A stretch of DNA of 64,000 nt from Calonectria ilicicola (taxonomy: Eukaryota > Ascomycota > Sordariomycetes > Hypocreales > Nectriaceae): contig CP085830.1 of NCBI GenBank assembly GCA_020809705.1, positions 3,658,001 through 3,722,000 on the forward strand, in the 5' to 3' direction. The notes under the pieces were generated by a model. The model searched no databases, was not told where the DNA came from, and worked only from the letters and a program-made list of their open reading frames with translations. Of the stretch, positions 21,890 to 34,683 are shown piece after piece (position 1 is the stretch's first letter; each line of letters starts with the position of its first letter). A program made the position numbers and the translations under genes.

Positions 21890-24600
21890 TCATAGTCCGT
21901 TCTCGGCCTTGAACTTGTCCCAGCTCTCGTTGAGAGTGCTAAAGACCAATCCGGCGATTAACCTCACCTCGGTGCTGGCGTCTTGGGGCAGCTGTAGAAA
22001 AAACTTGATTAGAACACTCCGTAGTCAAATAATAGGATTGTGCTGCTTACCTTGTCGGGGTGAGTCTTGGCGATAGCCTTCATGTAAGAAATCTTGACCT
22101 TATTGGCCATCACCAGCTCATGCATACCAACCTTTTTCCATCCGCTGTTCTCCCAGAGGACCGCATCCATGCTACCCAGCAGCGCTCGCAAGTTGTCTCT
22201 CTTGCCGTCACGCCAAGCCGAGACCTTGGCATCAACCTTCTCCGATAGCGCAAACTTCTCATCGTCTTCCCTTGCCGCCGCAGCGTTTGCCTCCCTAAGG
22301 CGGCTAACAGCCTCAGAGTCTTTCTGAGGCGCAAGACTGGCAGCAGCTGATGGTCGAGGACGGGGTTTAGCAGCGGCAGGCTTGGGCGCGGCCTTGGGTT
22401 TGGGCGCGAGGGCATTCTGGCAGCGTTGACGACCCTTGATAGCATTCGCTCCACCAACACCGCCTTCGACGCAGACTTGCCAGACAGCACCAGCGTCAGC
22501 CCATCTCTCCATCTGTTCCAATGCCTCCGCTTTTCGGCTGAGGGCTTTGCCATAGAGATCCTTCATATCTCGACTCTCGTCCTGACCAGTCTCGGATCTG
22601 ACCGCAACAACCTCGCCTTGTCCATTACCAGAGCCAATCAGCTTCAATGCACTGTCGGCATCGTCAACAGCCTGCTTCGGCTCACCCGTCTTAAGGGCCG
22701 TCAATGCGCGGTTGGTCAGAAGAACAATAGCAAGGGGGTGTGTCGGGGGGACGGCCGATAATGAAGATGAGTAGGATGCATGAGCTGCCGAGTAATCGCC
22801 ACGCTTAAAGTGCGCAGTACCCTCGAGTCGATGCTGTGTTGAGGTTTGCAAAGCCACAGGGCTGATCGAAGGGATATCCCTAGCTGGGCGTGGGGCAGGG
22901 CGAGGGGCCGCAGGTCTAGGTGCTGGCGCAGGTCGCTTTGCGGGTTGAGCCTGTTGGGCGGGTCGTTGAGGGAGGGACTGAGGTTTAGGTTCTTGGGTGT
23001 TGAAGAGCAGATCAGGCTCAGGTTCGGGTGCAGGAGCCTTTGGCGTAGGCGCAGGTGACGAAGCCTTCTTTCTTCGGTTAGGGCTGCTATAACTAGAAAA
23101 GCTGTCATCGTCCTGTGCAAGTCGGTTGAGTCTTGATTTGGAGTCAAACGCCGAGGTCGGTGGAGGCGCCTGCTGCTGCCATCTTGGGGCGGGACTCGCC
23201 CGGCTTCCTGATGAGACAGCAGGCGACGGTCCGCGAGATGTGGGCTGCGAAGGTCGTTGCTCAACAGGCCTGCTATGAGATGGCTTAGGCGGGCGGCCAC
23301 CGCCAGATTCGAGCATGAGTGCCTCATCCGTGACATCAGCCCTACCCGCTCCCTTTGTCTGCATCTGTTGCGCTTCTCTCATCCAACGAGGCTGGTTTGG
23401 GTCTCCTCCTTCTTGGTTAAAATCGGCGACTGCCTGCTGCATTTTCTTTTGGCCAGTCTTCCACAGCGAATTAGCCGTTTTGAATAAGCTGTTGCCCATC
23501 TGCGCTGCGGTCTTGGCCAAATCTGGCTCTCCCCGAGCCGGGGATCTGTCGTTGCTTCGAGGTGCTCGGCTGGAGCTGGAGGTGGCAGGAGAACTTCTTC
23601 CCTGAGCCTTCTCCTTGGACTTGCGATGTGCCTCATCCAAAAGCCAGTTAACAGCAGCTTGGGCATTATATCCCTGGCCACTTTCCACCAGTGCCCTCTG
23701 AGCATCTTCAGCAGAAAATCCGTAATCTACCAGTTGCGCCACAGCGCGGTCGAATGGGTCCTTGTTTGCCTTTGGTCGTCGCTCAACAGGCTGCCGTGCT
23801 GACTCTTCACCAGAGCTCGAATCCTCATCATCCTCAATAGGTTTGCCGGGCTCCGGGCGCGCCTTTTCTTGTTGCTCTCGTCGAACCTCCTCCACAGGCC
23901 GTCCCAAGTCTCCCAAAAAGTCGACATCGTCATTAGTTGGCTTTGAGGGCGCTGGGGCCGAGGTGGGCTGCATTTGGCCAAGCCCAAACGGATCATCGTC
24001 ATCAGCCCCCAGCCCGCCATTGTTTGAAGCCCTCGAAGATTTCCAGGCGTTGGGGTCGCTAAGGTTCATCGGCGCGGCGCTTGCGGGCGTTGATCGTCGC
24101 GATTCGGGAGGAGGGGGGTAGTGGCTAGCGTTGTCGACTTTTGTGTCCTTGTTAAAGGCGGCGAAAAGGTCGTCATCCTCATTCACAACAGGCTTCGGGA
24201 TGGAAGACAGAGAGGCAGGGCTGGCCGATGCGCCCCGACTTCCCAACGTATCCCAGAACTGGCCATTTCCAAACTGTGCTTCGGTCTGCTTCCTCTTCTC
24301 TTCCTCCTTCTTGCGCTTCTCGGCTTCGAGTTGGGCTTGTCGCTCAGCCAGGCTCAGGTTCTGCTTCGCCTTGGCAGGGCCAAAGTTCATGAGGTTGCTG
24401 AAGCTGTCCTGATACGCCTTGGGAGGGGCAGGCTTGGATCCGATGGAGCCCGATCCTTGAGCAGACAGAGGCGTATTTGTTCCTGAAGCGAGTGGGGATG
24501 GTGTTGGTCGCAATGTCGTGTAGGCCGAGTTCATGACAGGCATCTTTGGCTGGGGAGCCATCGGCTTCGCGGACCAATCGAGGCCCGAGAGGTCGTCCAT
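21890..24600 (-). CDS. swa2: Auxilin-like J-domain protein (clathrin uncoating factor, Swa2 type)
   Basis: Two exons on the minus strand (24600-22051 and 21991-21890) give about 883 residues. The long frame alone would end falsely; the intron 21992-22050 (GTAAGC...CAG) begins right after THPDK and restores a C-terminus LPQDASTEVRLIAG...DKFKAENGL. The order is a disordered N-terminus with short clathrin/adaptor-type motifs (DDPFGLG, DLLF, WDTLG), a UBA domain (about 282-322, VAQLVDYGFSAEDAQRALVE), a long Ser/Pro-rich linker, TPR-like helices (about 600-665), and a C-terminal auxilin J domain with HPD. It recruits Hsp70 to strip clathrin from vesicles. The UBA-TPR-J order matches yeast Swa2/Aux1. 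Confidence 0.93.
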
Positions 24601-27600
24601 GTTGAATGATTGTGGTTATCGAAACTCGTCACTCATTACCAGTCGTGTGTAGGGTGCTTGTCGCATTCACAGGTTGCATCATGGCTTGTAGCGCCCGATC
24701 CAGGGGGACTGCGTGTCTTGATGTGGGGCTTGGACAGGTGGCTGCGCCACAGGTTCGTGATCACATGATTGCTTATCGCTTTTGGAAATGGATGAAGACG
24801 GAATAAGACCTTTGACGGATTTGGAAGAAAACGGAACATCTAGAACCAGATAGAACCAGATTTCAGGTCTTGTAGATTGTGAGCACATTTCCTGCCGCAT
24901 TTAGTTCGGGTGAATGCTTTTTCGGTGGTCAGGTTTGAGAAAGAAACAAAACGAGACAAGTTAGTTGATTGCGGTGACAAGTCGAATATCGGACGAAGCC
25001 GATTAGAAACTTGTTTGACTACTTTTCTGTAGCAATCAATGTCGAGACCACAATTGCCACCCAAACGAAGACGCAATACAAGACAATGCACCTAAACCAT
25101 CAAATTCAGATGAAATCAAAGATTCGGATCAAGCAATCTATTTTGTTTGTTGGTCAATTCTGTCACCATGCGTTCATGTCATGTCTCCCTCAGCCACAGC
25201 CTACCCTGAAGTTGGCAGCGCATTCACTCAGCATTAACCATCCCGCCTAACTTTTGCTAGTGTTGGTTTAAGGGTCCTTGGCTATCCGTTAGCTGAGACT
25301 ACTAAGTATGCAGAGCACTGTCCTTTTTTTCTGCTCAGCTTGATGTGGGTGTTGCATTCCAAAATATTTGGCTTTTTTACGGCTAGTCTTTCCTGACTGG
25401 CGTAGCTGAATGTGTAAGCGAGTCCAAGCTCCTCCATTCATCCAAGACCATCAAGGGATCCAGACTCACTGTTGGTCCATAAGGGATGGCCAACCAACTG
25501 TCCAACCTGGAGCCTGAGATATGTATACACGATACGAATATGACACGATTACCACGACAGCCTGTCACAGGATGCTGCCGTGGTGTGTGTCCTCCGCAGG
25601 TGGACCCTGCATTTTTTGCTTTTGGGGGTTCGCAGTTGCCAAGAGGTATCATTTTTTGTTGGTCATGCAAACATGCCAGGGTTGGAGGGGTATCATCGAA
25701 AGATGATGAGTCTTTGGTCTACAGCTAGTGGTGGCACAAATGCAGCACGGATGGGCGGCACGGGAACCTGTGTCAACGGCGTCTATATTTGGGTGAGGCC
25801 CAGACCTGATTGGATTCAGAGCTGTCAAACGAGATCCCGTCTCGGAGCCGATAGCACTGGTACGCAAATTACCAGCATAATCAGGTTCAGGTGGGGTTGA
25901 CTTGGCCGAAATCAATGCTGAGAAGAGCTGAAAACACACGGATAGCTCTCCCCGGGCCCTAGAGGAGAAGCCCAGGCCAGTGGGCGACCCGGCGAGAAAT
26001 GAGAGATAGAGACTAGACGACGTGTGGTGACGAAGACGTGGGGAGCTGTCAGAAGGAAGGGAGTCGCATAAATTCCACCCCCGCAGGATTTACATGAGGG
26101 AAAAAGTTATCTTTTTGGGCGAGTGACATGGAGAAATACCCCCCTATGGACAAACACTGCCTCCCTTGAGGGGGATCAGCAGAGCAGTCTCCATGTCGCG
26201 AAGCATGCACTTCGGCATCTGCAGCCACCGAGGGCGCCACTCCCTCTGACGTCGGGTGGAGAATGCGAGCGACAGGCTGGTTGACGCTAATTGGCTGCGT
26301 GGCCAACTTGAAACCGTTTCAGGCCCTTGGCAGGACACGGCCCCTGGAGATCACCCTTTTACAAGATGGGGATAGGCGGGATGGACAGGATAGACAACCA
26401 GGATGGCGAGCGATATTCAGACGAACAGGCGAGCGAAAATGTCCGGGCCGGACAGAACGAGAAAGAAGAGAAGAGGGGGGGTCGCAAAGATAGTGGGTGA
26501 CGAAAGACTTGACGCTCACTTGGTCCCGGATATCGTCTTTTGATGGTGTTGCCGCCTGTCATTGGCCGCCGGGTGATTTCTCAATAACACTGGCGCTCCA
26601 ACCCAACAGGGCTGCTAAAGCCCTCGCAACTAGTGATATACCCCTCGGGCGCTAACCACCCGCCATTCACCATCCATCATCCATCTACCAGCAACTGGCT
26701 ACCAGCCACCAACAAGCCCATTGTCTCAGGACCGTAGCGTCATAGTCGGCCACTAGGCGCCTGGGCATGAACTTTAGCTGCTATGCACCCTGGCCACCGG
26801 ACCGGATTTGCGACGAAAGAGGCCTGTCCCGTTGGTTTGAGCCCCGAATTAAATAAATTGCGAGAATCAAGAGATTGGTCTGGACGAGGCATTGATTGTC
26901 GCTGCCGCTGCTGCTGTGCAAAGGAGTTAAATTTTTTATTTGTCGCCATGTGATGCGCGAGGAGCTGCGCCGAGCTTGGCTGCGGTGCCCCTGCGACTGC
27001 GGTGTGCTGTTGTCTTGTCTTGTCTTGAGCGCTGATGAGGTACTTCTGTGTGGATGGACAAATTGTCGACGAGCCCACGAGGTGGCGTATCTCCCCCTCC
27101 CACAAGGGCAGCGGGCGGTCCGTCATGCAAGGCACCCGTCGCCTATTTTTGGTCAAATCTGATGGCTCTGGACCATCTCTAGCTGGTTAGCTGGACTCTC
27201 GAGCCCAACGGCCCTCCGCTGCAGAACCCACCACGGAGATTCCAGGGCACTCAGCCGCGTAGGCTGGCCAGAGCAGAGCCCACACCCGCCCCTGTAGAGG
27301 CCCTCTAGGGACCCCCTGTCTGCTGGTGCCCAGTGCCCAGGCACCGCCCGTGTCCCGCTTCCATCCAGGCATTTCCTTGGCTGTCCATTCGTCCCCCTTC
27401 TCCAAGATCTGGGCGTCGGATCAGCGTCTCCAGGATAGTAGCTGTTTTCCCCTGAGGAATCGCGTGCCGGTACCTGCATTGCTCGCGTGGCTTGCGGCAG
27501 CCTCTAATGTATCTGCGACTTGTGCACGGGAATCCGGCGCCGGCTTGTGGGCTTCTCGTTGGTCCATGGTCCCGTCTCACCGTCTTGGACGCGAAACGGC

Positions 27601-29318
27601 AATATAGCCCCCCTTGCTAGTGACCCTTGGAACTGATCCAATCTTGCCTGCAACGTCCTTCTGGGCGAAAAAGAGACCCCTTGTCTGCGCCGCCACACAC
27701 TGAGACCTTTCCAGTGCCCCTCCGATCCAGCAGAGTTTGCTTGGCTAACTTGGCTTGCAGTCTAATCCTGCGGAGAATATCCTCGAAGGCCCACTTTCGT
27801 TTCCTCGTCCCTCGCTCAGTCCACTCTCTCAAACCAGTTGTTTCGCAATGCCGTTCCCTTTCATTCTTTTTCCCCTCATTCATTTATTCATTATTATCCC
27901 TTTCGTTCTCTTCTGTTCTGTTCCCCTCCAACCACGCTCTTCAGAAAGCCACTGGAGTCCGTCCATTCGTTTCGTTTATACCCTCTTGCACCCCGCGCAC
28001 GCCCGGCCGATCCTCGACATTCCTTTGTTTTTGAGGCCGACCACATTCTTTTCTTGACCAATATCTTATCTCTCTCTCGCAGACGTTCGCTATTTTGCTT
28101 GTGTCGGGTGCAAGCTGATTAACTTTCATTTTTTTTTTACTTACTTCATCATCTCTGGGAAGCATAAGCTCTCTGCTAGTCACGTTCTCCCTGAAAAGGA
28201 AGAATAGCGAGATCATTGCACAACGACACAAGTGCCGCAAGACCTTGGCCTGGGAGGACTGCTTTGGTATCACCGCGTAGGAAATCCTGGTTAACCGACT
28301 GCCACTTTGTCGACGAGTTGCGCATAGGCTTCTGCTGTCGAGTACATCTCTTTAAACAACGGTATCCCGACCCAACTCGACAACGACTATTGCCACCAAC
28401 CCGCCACCAAGGCATACTCTCGTTACCTCATTCTTGATTAACTGGACTTCCAAGGCTCGGCTCAAGCCTCTCGAATTTATTCCTTCTCTTGCGATTTAAC
28501 CCAGTCAACGACGTCAACATCGCCACCCGTCACTCGAAACGGGATTCGCAGGTTCTCTAGCGCTTCGATAGAATCAGCGACCAGCCATTCCGCACGGATT
28601 CAGTGACGTTTACTGAGTTAAAGTGGAAGTACCGTGACGTCGGGACTTGACCGCGCTCTGGAATCCTGAGTCTCAGACGCACTGAGGGGCTGGAAGAGCT
28701 TGCGCACGCCTCAATCGGAGACGATAAAGGGACCCAGTGTTGAATACCAAAAATTGGTTCCGAATTCCGAGTTTGGTATTGTTTTATCCATTCTCAAAAA
28801 GAAACCCCTTTGACAAAGGGAGAATTGGAAGGGGGTAGCCAAAGACAGCTACGGACCCCACAATAAGCAGGGTCGCAGGTGAGTCTATCCACTTACACTT
28901 ACACACACTTTATCTATTCAAATACACATGCCGCCTCTCGAGCGACGCATTCATTCAATGAACATCAACGTGAAGAAGAATCTAGTCAAGTGACATTGAG
29001 AGTTGGTTTGCCCAAGGCAGGACTTTTGGGCAAGGGGCTGTTGACTGTTGACTGTTGGCTGCCAGCTGGCGGTTTTGCTGATCCTGCCGCACGGGGATTC
29101 AAGCCCAAGCACAACCTCACTCGACCACTCCTTCCCTATTCTTCACTTTGTTTTTTCACCACCCGCTCACTTACTTTATGCGCCTTGAATGGCCATTTAT
29201 ACATTCATTCTCATCTCTGCAACTACTGACAACGCGTTTAGACCGCCTGGTTGCGTCGTCCGCCCTCTCAATTGAACTCATTTCTCCATCCAGCCTTCCC
29301 CACAACTCCTAAGACACC
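24601..29318. other. 4.7-kb gene-free stretch
   Basis: This is the longest stretch without a supported protein gene. All frames are short, overlap on both strands and lack domains. A CT-rich tract at about 27830-28150 looks like a fungal core promoter. The DUF1996 gene may therefore have a leader of about 1.2 kb, with a possible 5'-UTR intron starting at GTGAGT near 28879. A 9-bp inverted repeat (AATACCAAA / TTTGGTATT, 28743-28780) lies in that leader. A non-coding RNA cannot be excluded. Confidence 0.4.
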
Positions 29319-31068
29319 ATGCTCAAATCACTCGTCGCCGTCTCAGCCGGCCTCATTGGCGGCGCCAATGCTTTTTGGCGCATGGAGTGTCAGGGCCGTG
29401 TCGGCGTTGCCCGCATCGACCCCATCATTGACCCTGGCAAAATTTCTGCTCACGCCCACTCCATTCACGGATCATCAGGTACGTCTTGAAAGCATTGCGC
29501 ACCTTGCCTGCTCATTTGTTGACTCGTTGTAGCATTCGGCGAAACCGTTACCACAGAGTCTCTCGTGGCCGGCAACTGTACCTCATGCCGAGTCACACAA
29601 GACAAGTCCTCGTACTGGCACCCTGCGCTCTACTTCAAGGATAGCGACACTGGAGAGTATGAGCTCGTTGAACAGGTTGGTGGCATGTTAGCGTAAGTGA
29701 CACATTGATTGGCCCTGAAACGCCAAGCTTATAATACTCACCTTTTATAGCTACTACCTTCTCTACGGAGACAACATTACCGCCTTCCCTTCCAACTTTA
29801 GAATGTTGTCCGGAGACACTACGCGACGAACTTACACTGCTGGTGACCCTAGCCAGCCAGACCCTGATAAGTCGGACTGGGAAGCCCTTGGTCAAACGAC
29901 CCAGAAAATTCTGGCTCAGCGTGCGCTGGGCTTCAACTGCCTAAACTACGACAAGACACCAGAGGGCACCCTATACCGCCATTACCTCCCTGAGAAGTCA
30001 TACCTCGATGCCAACTGCAAGGATGGTATTCGTTTCGAAATCATGTTTCCCTCCTGCTGGAAAGGCGGCAACCATCTCGACAGCGACGACCACAAGAGCC
30101 ATGTTGCATTCCCCGACCTGGTAATGACTGGAACCTGCCCTGATGACTACCCTTACCGTCTTCCAAGCTTGATGTATGAAGTTATCTGGGACACCGCCTC
30201 CTATACCGACCGTAACGGAGAATTCGTCATCGCCAACGGCGACACCACTGGTAAGTTCCCTCTGCTAATACTTGTGGTATAGGAGCTAACTAACATGTTA
30301 CTAGGATACGGATACCACGCCGATTTCATCATGGGATGGGACGAGGACTTTTTGCAGTCTGCTGTTGAAACTTGCACCAGTGACTCTGGCCGCATTGAGG
30401 ATTGCTCACTATTCGACGTTGTTGATGAGAGTATTGCCGAAGAGTGTAAGCTGACGACGTTGCCCGATGCACTGCAGGACGAGGATGTCGATGGTCCCAT
30501 GAGCCAACTCCCGGGTAACGTCCAAATCACCTATGGGGATAGCACTGGCGATGATAGCTCATCCGTGTCTGAGACCTCGACGGTCACTAGCGCGACCATG
30601 CCCACTCTGACCTACACCCCTGGTATTTCCGCATCCAATTCTGCATCTCCTCTTCCAGGTGAGATCTTTAAGCAGAAGGCGGCTTCCTACGGTGACTCAA
30701 GTTCCACGCCAACCTCCACTTCTTCTACTACTACTACGTCAACCACGTCGACTAGCTCCTCTACATCCGCCCCTTACGCAATCGCACAGGCAGCTCAGGC
30801 TACCAACAATGGCTTGGGTCTTCAGGCCATTACTACCACAGCAACACCCACAACCTCGACCTCAAGCATGACATACTGGAGCACCGAGTACATTACAGGT
30901 GGAAACATTGTCACCGAGATTCTTTGGGAAGAGGAGACGGCCTATGTGACTTCGCTCGCCGATATTACTGTCACAGTGACAGTGACGTCGACAGCTGTAG
31001 TTGGGGCGCCCACTCCCTATGTACGACGCCGAGGGTTTGGCCATGGTCATGGACATCGGCACGACTGA
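29319..31068 (+). CDS. DUF1996 secreted protein with Ser/Thr-rich tail
   Basis: Four exons (29319-29478, 29533-29692, 29751-30250, 30305-31068) give about 527 residues. The start MLKSLVAVSAGLIGGANAFW is a signal peptide leading straight into the DUF1996 domain. Its marks are FWRMECQGRVGVARIDPI, a conserved HxHxIHGSS segment (AHAHSIHGSS), CTSCRVTQDKSSYWHPALYF, CPSCWKGGNHLDSDDHKSHV-type residues in exon 3 (FPSCWKG, DSDDHKSH), and YGYHADFIMGWD in exon 4. A Thr/Ser-rich linker and a His/Arg-rich end (RRRGFGHGHGHRHD) follow. The function of DUF1996 is not established; it occurs in extracellular fungal proteins, sometimes with WSC domains. The Gly-His tail might bind metal, which is inference. Confidence 0.92.
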
Positions 31069-31908
31069 GCGCAGCAAAGAAAACAAAATTAAAATCAAGA
31101 AAAAAAGAGGAACCCATTTTCAATTTTTCATTTTCTATGCTCTGGGAAGGAGCCGGGCGTGTGGAAAGCATTGCTTGAAGTGCATTTTGCGGAATGGATT
31201 TTTTATTTCCTTATGTGAAGTGATGATGGGCGCTGGGGGCTTTGGGAACAACATGTGGAGTAGAGGTAGCTATGCATGCGCAGATACCACAATGATGAAT
31301 TTTAAAAACCAAAAACAAAAAAATATAAAAAGGGCAACCTGGTGTTGCACATCATCTCTGTCTCTCGTGAAGGCGCGCGTGATTGAGTGGTGTCGTGAAT
31401 GATGATGGTTAATAGACGGACAGCCGTTGGGGGATCTCCACTCGTTTACAAGAAGATTGGACTCCACAGCTCTTTACGGCTCAAACGCAATTAAGACGGC
31501 ATGTGAAGCAAAATGAAAGAATCCGTCATGGAACCTTAACTCGTGAATTATAGCGGATGGGCTCATCTTGTTCTGTGCCGTGGATGGCTGTTCGCGAGGG
31601 ATGGAATGAGGAGGACATGGCAACGCATTCCACTTAATATTGAGGTGAAACTATTGAAATAACCTCACCTGGTCCCGTCAGTAAAAAGGGCTCAAGAAAC
31701 AAAGGGGTCAGATTCACCGGCCGGAAGCAAATTGACAAATCCCTCCTTTCCCTCCCTTTGGGACCTCCCTGTGGCATACATCTAATGCCCATTGCACGCG
31801 ACTCTTGTTTCTCGAATCCTCTTTTCATGGTCCAAGTTGAGTTGTAGGGTTCACATTCTCTCTCATCCTTCATTTATTCTTTTCTTTTTAATAACCCCAG
31901 GGAAATAG
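31069..31908. other. Intergenic
   Basis: 3' UTR of the DUF1996 gene and upstream region of the next gene. No supported feature is seen. Confidence 0.5.
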
Positions 31909-34683
31909 ATGGATGATATCACCATGAGCAGCAAAGATTCGGTCGTTCGCAGGGAGACGGAGTCGACGGGCGGGCACGGCCTGGGCTTGGGATGGCTGCT
32001 CACCTTTTCGGTGGGAGGTGCTATCCTGCTCTTCACTTGTATCGGCCTGCTTCTCTCGTGGCGCATCAAGAACCGCCCGGAACACAGGAAGGACTCGACG
32101 ACGATATACGAGGTGTCGGACGGCGACGGCAACACGTCTTCGAAGAGCAGGGTGGGTTTCACCAAGAGACTTACACGACGCAAGTATGTCATGGCCCGGT
32201 CGACGAGCCTGCTCACGCTCAACATCCCGCACATACTTCCACCTCTGCCGTCATACAACAGCTTCAACTTCTTTGGGGACAGAGGGAACAGGAGGCGGTC
32301 GCGCAGCTGGGTTGAAGAGGACAAGTTCCATGGACCGAAGATCAGCAAGGGCTCCCGCAACAGCTGGTTCAGCAAGGACAGCTGGCTGGGCAAAGCGCCC
32401 ACGCTTCCGACATTAGTGTTTGACGACGCCGACTCGGAGAAGGTAACCGAAGATGACTCTGGGCCGGACCAGAGCCTCCATGTTCAGAAGCGACAGGACA
32501 AGGAGATCCAGTCATCATCGCCACCACCGCAGCAACCACAGCAGACGCTGCTACAGAACCCTCAGCAGCTGCCACAGCAAGCACCACAGCTGCAGCCGTT
32601 GCAGACAAGTCAGACGGCGCCTGCGTTTGTGTCAGATGACTTTGATGATGATGGCAGTCCCACCAGGATCCGTGTCCCTGCCCAAGCCCTCGTCCGGCCA
32701 TCAGCTACCGACTCCGACTTGAACGACATCCTACGATGCACAGAGCAGCGTCTTCTCGAAGGTAAGAACCGATCGCCCGTTAGGAAAACCCCCAACAGCT
32801 CGCCGACCAAGGGCTCGCCGACGAAGACCCCTCACAGCCAGAAGAGTGTCGACTCGCAGGCTTCCTCGACGACAGTTGGAACGACGGGAACTCAGGGAAC
32901 CGCCCGCATCACTCGAATGTCAGCCAGCCCTAGCAAGAGAGCCACGATCCACGCCATTCCACAGCACACTCAGCACAGCCGAAATGCTTCCATTAGTTCT
33001 ATCGGAAGTGTAACCCAGAGTTTGCTTGTTGAGGCGACTCAGGAGCTTTCTCTGCCACCATCAGGACAGTCGAGTCCGGCAAAGGCATCGAGTAATATTA
33101 GGAGTCGCCAGTGGGAGGAGGGTGAGATTGATCTCGACTTGTCGGTTGCCATAGCGGCCCACGCCAGGACTCAGTCCTTGGAAAGCGATGAGTCCAGCAC
33201 GCTATCGACCGTGTACAGTGTCGGGGAAGACGAGCAGGGTATGGAATCATCAAGTTCCCACAAGACGTACGGTAGGAAGACCGGCGATCCATTTGTCGAG
33301 AATGGTGCAGGCCTGGCCCCGAAGCCAGCTCTGTTCGGCCCTCGGTCGCTGAAACCCCATCACCGCCATCAAGGAAAGAAGCTGAGCATCTCGGGCCCTC
33401 CGCCTCCACCCCCGGGAGCCATCCATCCGGCGCTGCGGCACACATCTGTGAGCACGCAAGCCGTCGGCGGGCCTCCGCTCTTCTCCATGGTGCTTGACCC
33501 GCCGTCCGACAGCAACGACTCGCGGGAGATGGAGTTCTTCAACACCACTGACAGGCTTGACTTGGCCTTCCCCATCAGTCCTTCCATCACCAGCATGGTA
33601 ACACCGTCCGTTACGACCGCGTCTGACTCGGACGATGTGGAGACCATCGGTCCCGCCACCACGGACGATGACGAAGGCAGCCGGAGCGACAAGCTGGAGC
33701 CGAGACTTACACCACCGGAGAGGACCGGTAGTGGGACTCTCCACCAACTCAGCCCCTCGACAACATCATCGTCTCCGTATGACGAGGGCGATATGCTCTC
33801 GATGCTCATTTCTGGCAACACGACCCCAAAGAGACACCTTCCTGAACCTCCAAAGCACTTTGGCCATGTTGACCAGTCAATCATGCCGACGCCGCTTTCG
33901 CCTCGCCCAAGACGTGACCTTTCGCAGCAACTGAGGAATATCTCGGCAACTTCCAACGTGAGCTCCATGTACGACGAGGAGGCCGCGATCGATGATCCAC
34001 GAGCCGTTTCTACCGGGTCTCCTGGCCGTCGGCCAACGATCCGATCTATCAAGTCACCCCCTCTAGGACCTCCGCCCTCTGTTGCCGCTTGTGTGGGATC
34101 CGTGGGGAACTCGATCGTCGAGCTCCGTAGGATGAACAGCATGATTAGCTCGTACAGCGTGGCGTCAGTGAGCTCCTACGGCGAGTGCGAGTCGCCCACG
34201 CTGCCGAGCTTCGGGTCCAACCAGTGGTGCGGCAATATGGGTCGCCAGCACTACCTAAACATGGGCACCCCGCCCAACAACAACAAGAAAGATGGTAGTC
34301 GCCGCCATTCCGGTGGTAACAACCACGAAAGCCGCGCGAGCCTGATTGGCGTGGAGATCCGCGAGGACGAGCGGGAGGATGATAGTGACGAGGGCCGAAA
34401 CAACGGCGTGGAGCTAAAGGAGTTCAAGGTGCTCAACCTGGACTTTTCCACGCCCATGCCGCTCCGCGAGACACGCCGGGTTGGCGGTAATATTGGGCGT
34501 GACTATCAGCTGCTCAATAGACCCAAGCTGGGCACTGTTGAGGAGCTCATCTTGGAGAACCAGCGGCAGGCGGCCGAGAGGCGAAGCATTGACAGCCTTG
34601 GAATGTACGACAATGAAGGGTTTTTGATGAGCACCCCGGACAGGATCAACAGGGATCAGACAAGCCGAGGGCTGCGAACGTGA
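31909..34683 (+). CDS. Single-TM, largely disordered fungal protein
   Basis: One frame of 924 residues. ATG 31909 is first; an in-frame ATG at 31924 (ACCATGAGC) has better context. A short Ser-rich N-terminus precedes one TM helix (about residues 28-49, GWLLTFSVGGAILLFTCIGL) and a basic juxtamembrane segment, suggesting an N-out/C-in membrane protein without a cleavable signal. The segment at about 90-170 (TLNIPHILPPLPSYNSF, SRNSWFSKDSWLGKAPTLPTL) reads like a conserved block. Next come a Gln/Pro tract (about 200-235) and a long Ser/Pro/Thr-rich region with many potential phosphosites. The C-terminus has a helical segment GTVEELILENQRQAAERR. I do not recognise a family; a signalling scaffold is one guess. 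Confidence 0.8.
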   Translation: MDDITMSSKDSVVRRETESTGGHGLGLGWLLTFSVGGAILLFTCIGLLLSWRIKNRPEHRKDSTTIYEVSDGDGNTSSKSRVGFTKRLTRRKYVMARSTSLLTLNIPHILPPLPSYNSFNFFGDRGNRRRSRSWVEEDKFHGPKISKGSRNSWFSKDSWLGKAPTLPTLVFDDADSEKVTEDDSGPDQSLHVQKRQDKEIQSSSPPPQQPQQTLLQNPQQLPQQAPQLQPLQTSQTAPAFVSDDFDDDGSPTRIRVPAQALVRPSATDSDLNDILRCTEQRLLEGKNRSPVRKTPNSSPTKGSPTKTPHSQKSVDSQASSTTVGTTGTQGTARITRMSASPSKRATIHAIPQHTQHSRNASISSIGSVTQSLLVEATQELSLPPSGQSSPAKASSNIRSRQWEEGEIDLDLSVAIAAHARTQSLESDESSTLSTVYSVGEDEQGMESSSSHKTYGRKTGDPFVENGAGLAPKPALFGPRSLKPHHRHQGKKLSISGPPPPPPGAIHPALRHTSVSTQAVGGPPLFSMVLDPPSDSNDSREMEFFNTTDRLDLAFPISPSITSMVTPSVTTASDSDDVETIGPATTDDDEGSRSDKLEPRLTPPERTGSGTLHQLSPSTTSSSPYDEGDMLSMLISGNTTPKRHLPEPPKHFGHVDQSIMPTPLSPRPRRDLSQQLRNISATSNVSSMYDEEAAIDDPRAVSTGSPGRRPTIRSIKSPPLGPPPSVAACVGSVGNSIVELRRMNSMISSYSVASVSSYGECESPTLPSFGSNQWCGNMGRQHYLNMGTPPNNNKKDGSRRHSGGNNHESRASLIGVEIREDEREDDSDEGRNNGVELKEFKVLNLDFSTPMPLRETRRVGGNIGRDYQLLNRPKLGTVEELILENQRQAAERRSIDSLGMYDNEGFLMSTPDRINRDQTSRGLRT

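Noticed and set aside
22110..24486. Several long plus- and minus-strand frames inside the auxilin-like gene
   Set aside because: Biased codon use leaves other frames open; the J, TPR and UBA domains all sit in one frame.
26740..28057. Cluster of 80-138-codon frames on both strands
   Set aside because: Overlapping frames in low-complexity, CT-rich sequence; none has a signal peptide, domain or consistent splicing.
33369..34142. 257-codon minus-strand frame and similar long frames opposite the 924-residue gene
   Set aside because: They are antisense shadows in GC-rich, Ser/Pro-rich coding sequence, without domains or promoter context.
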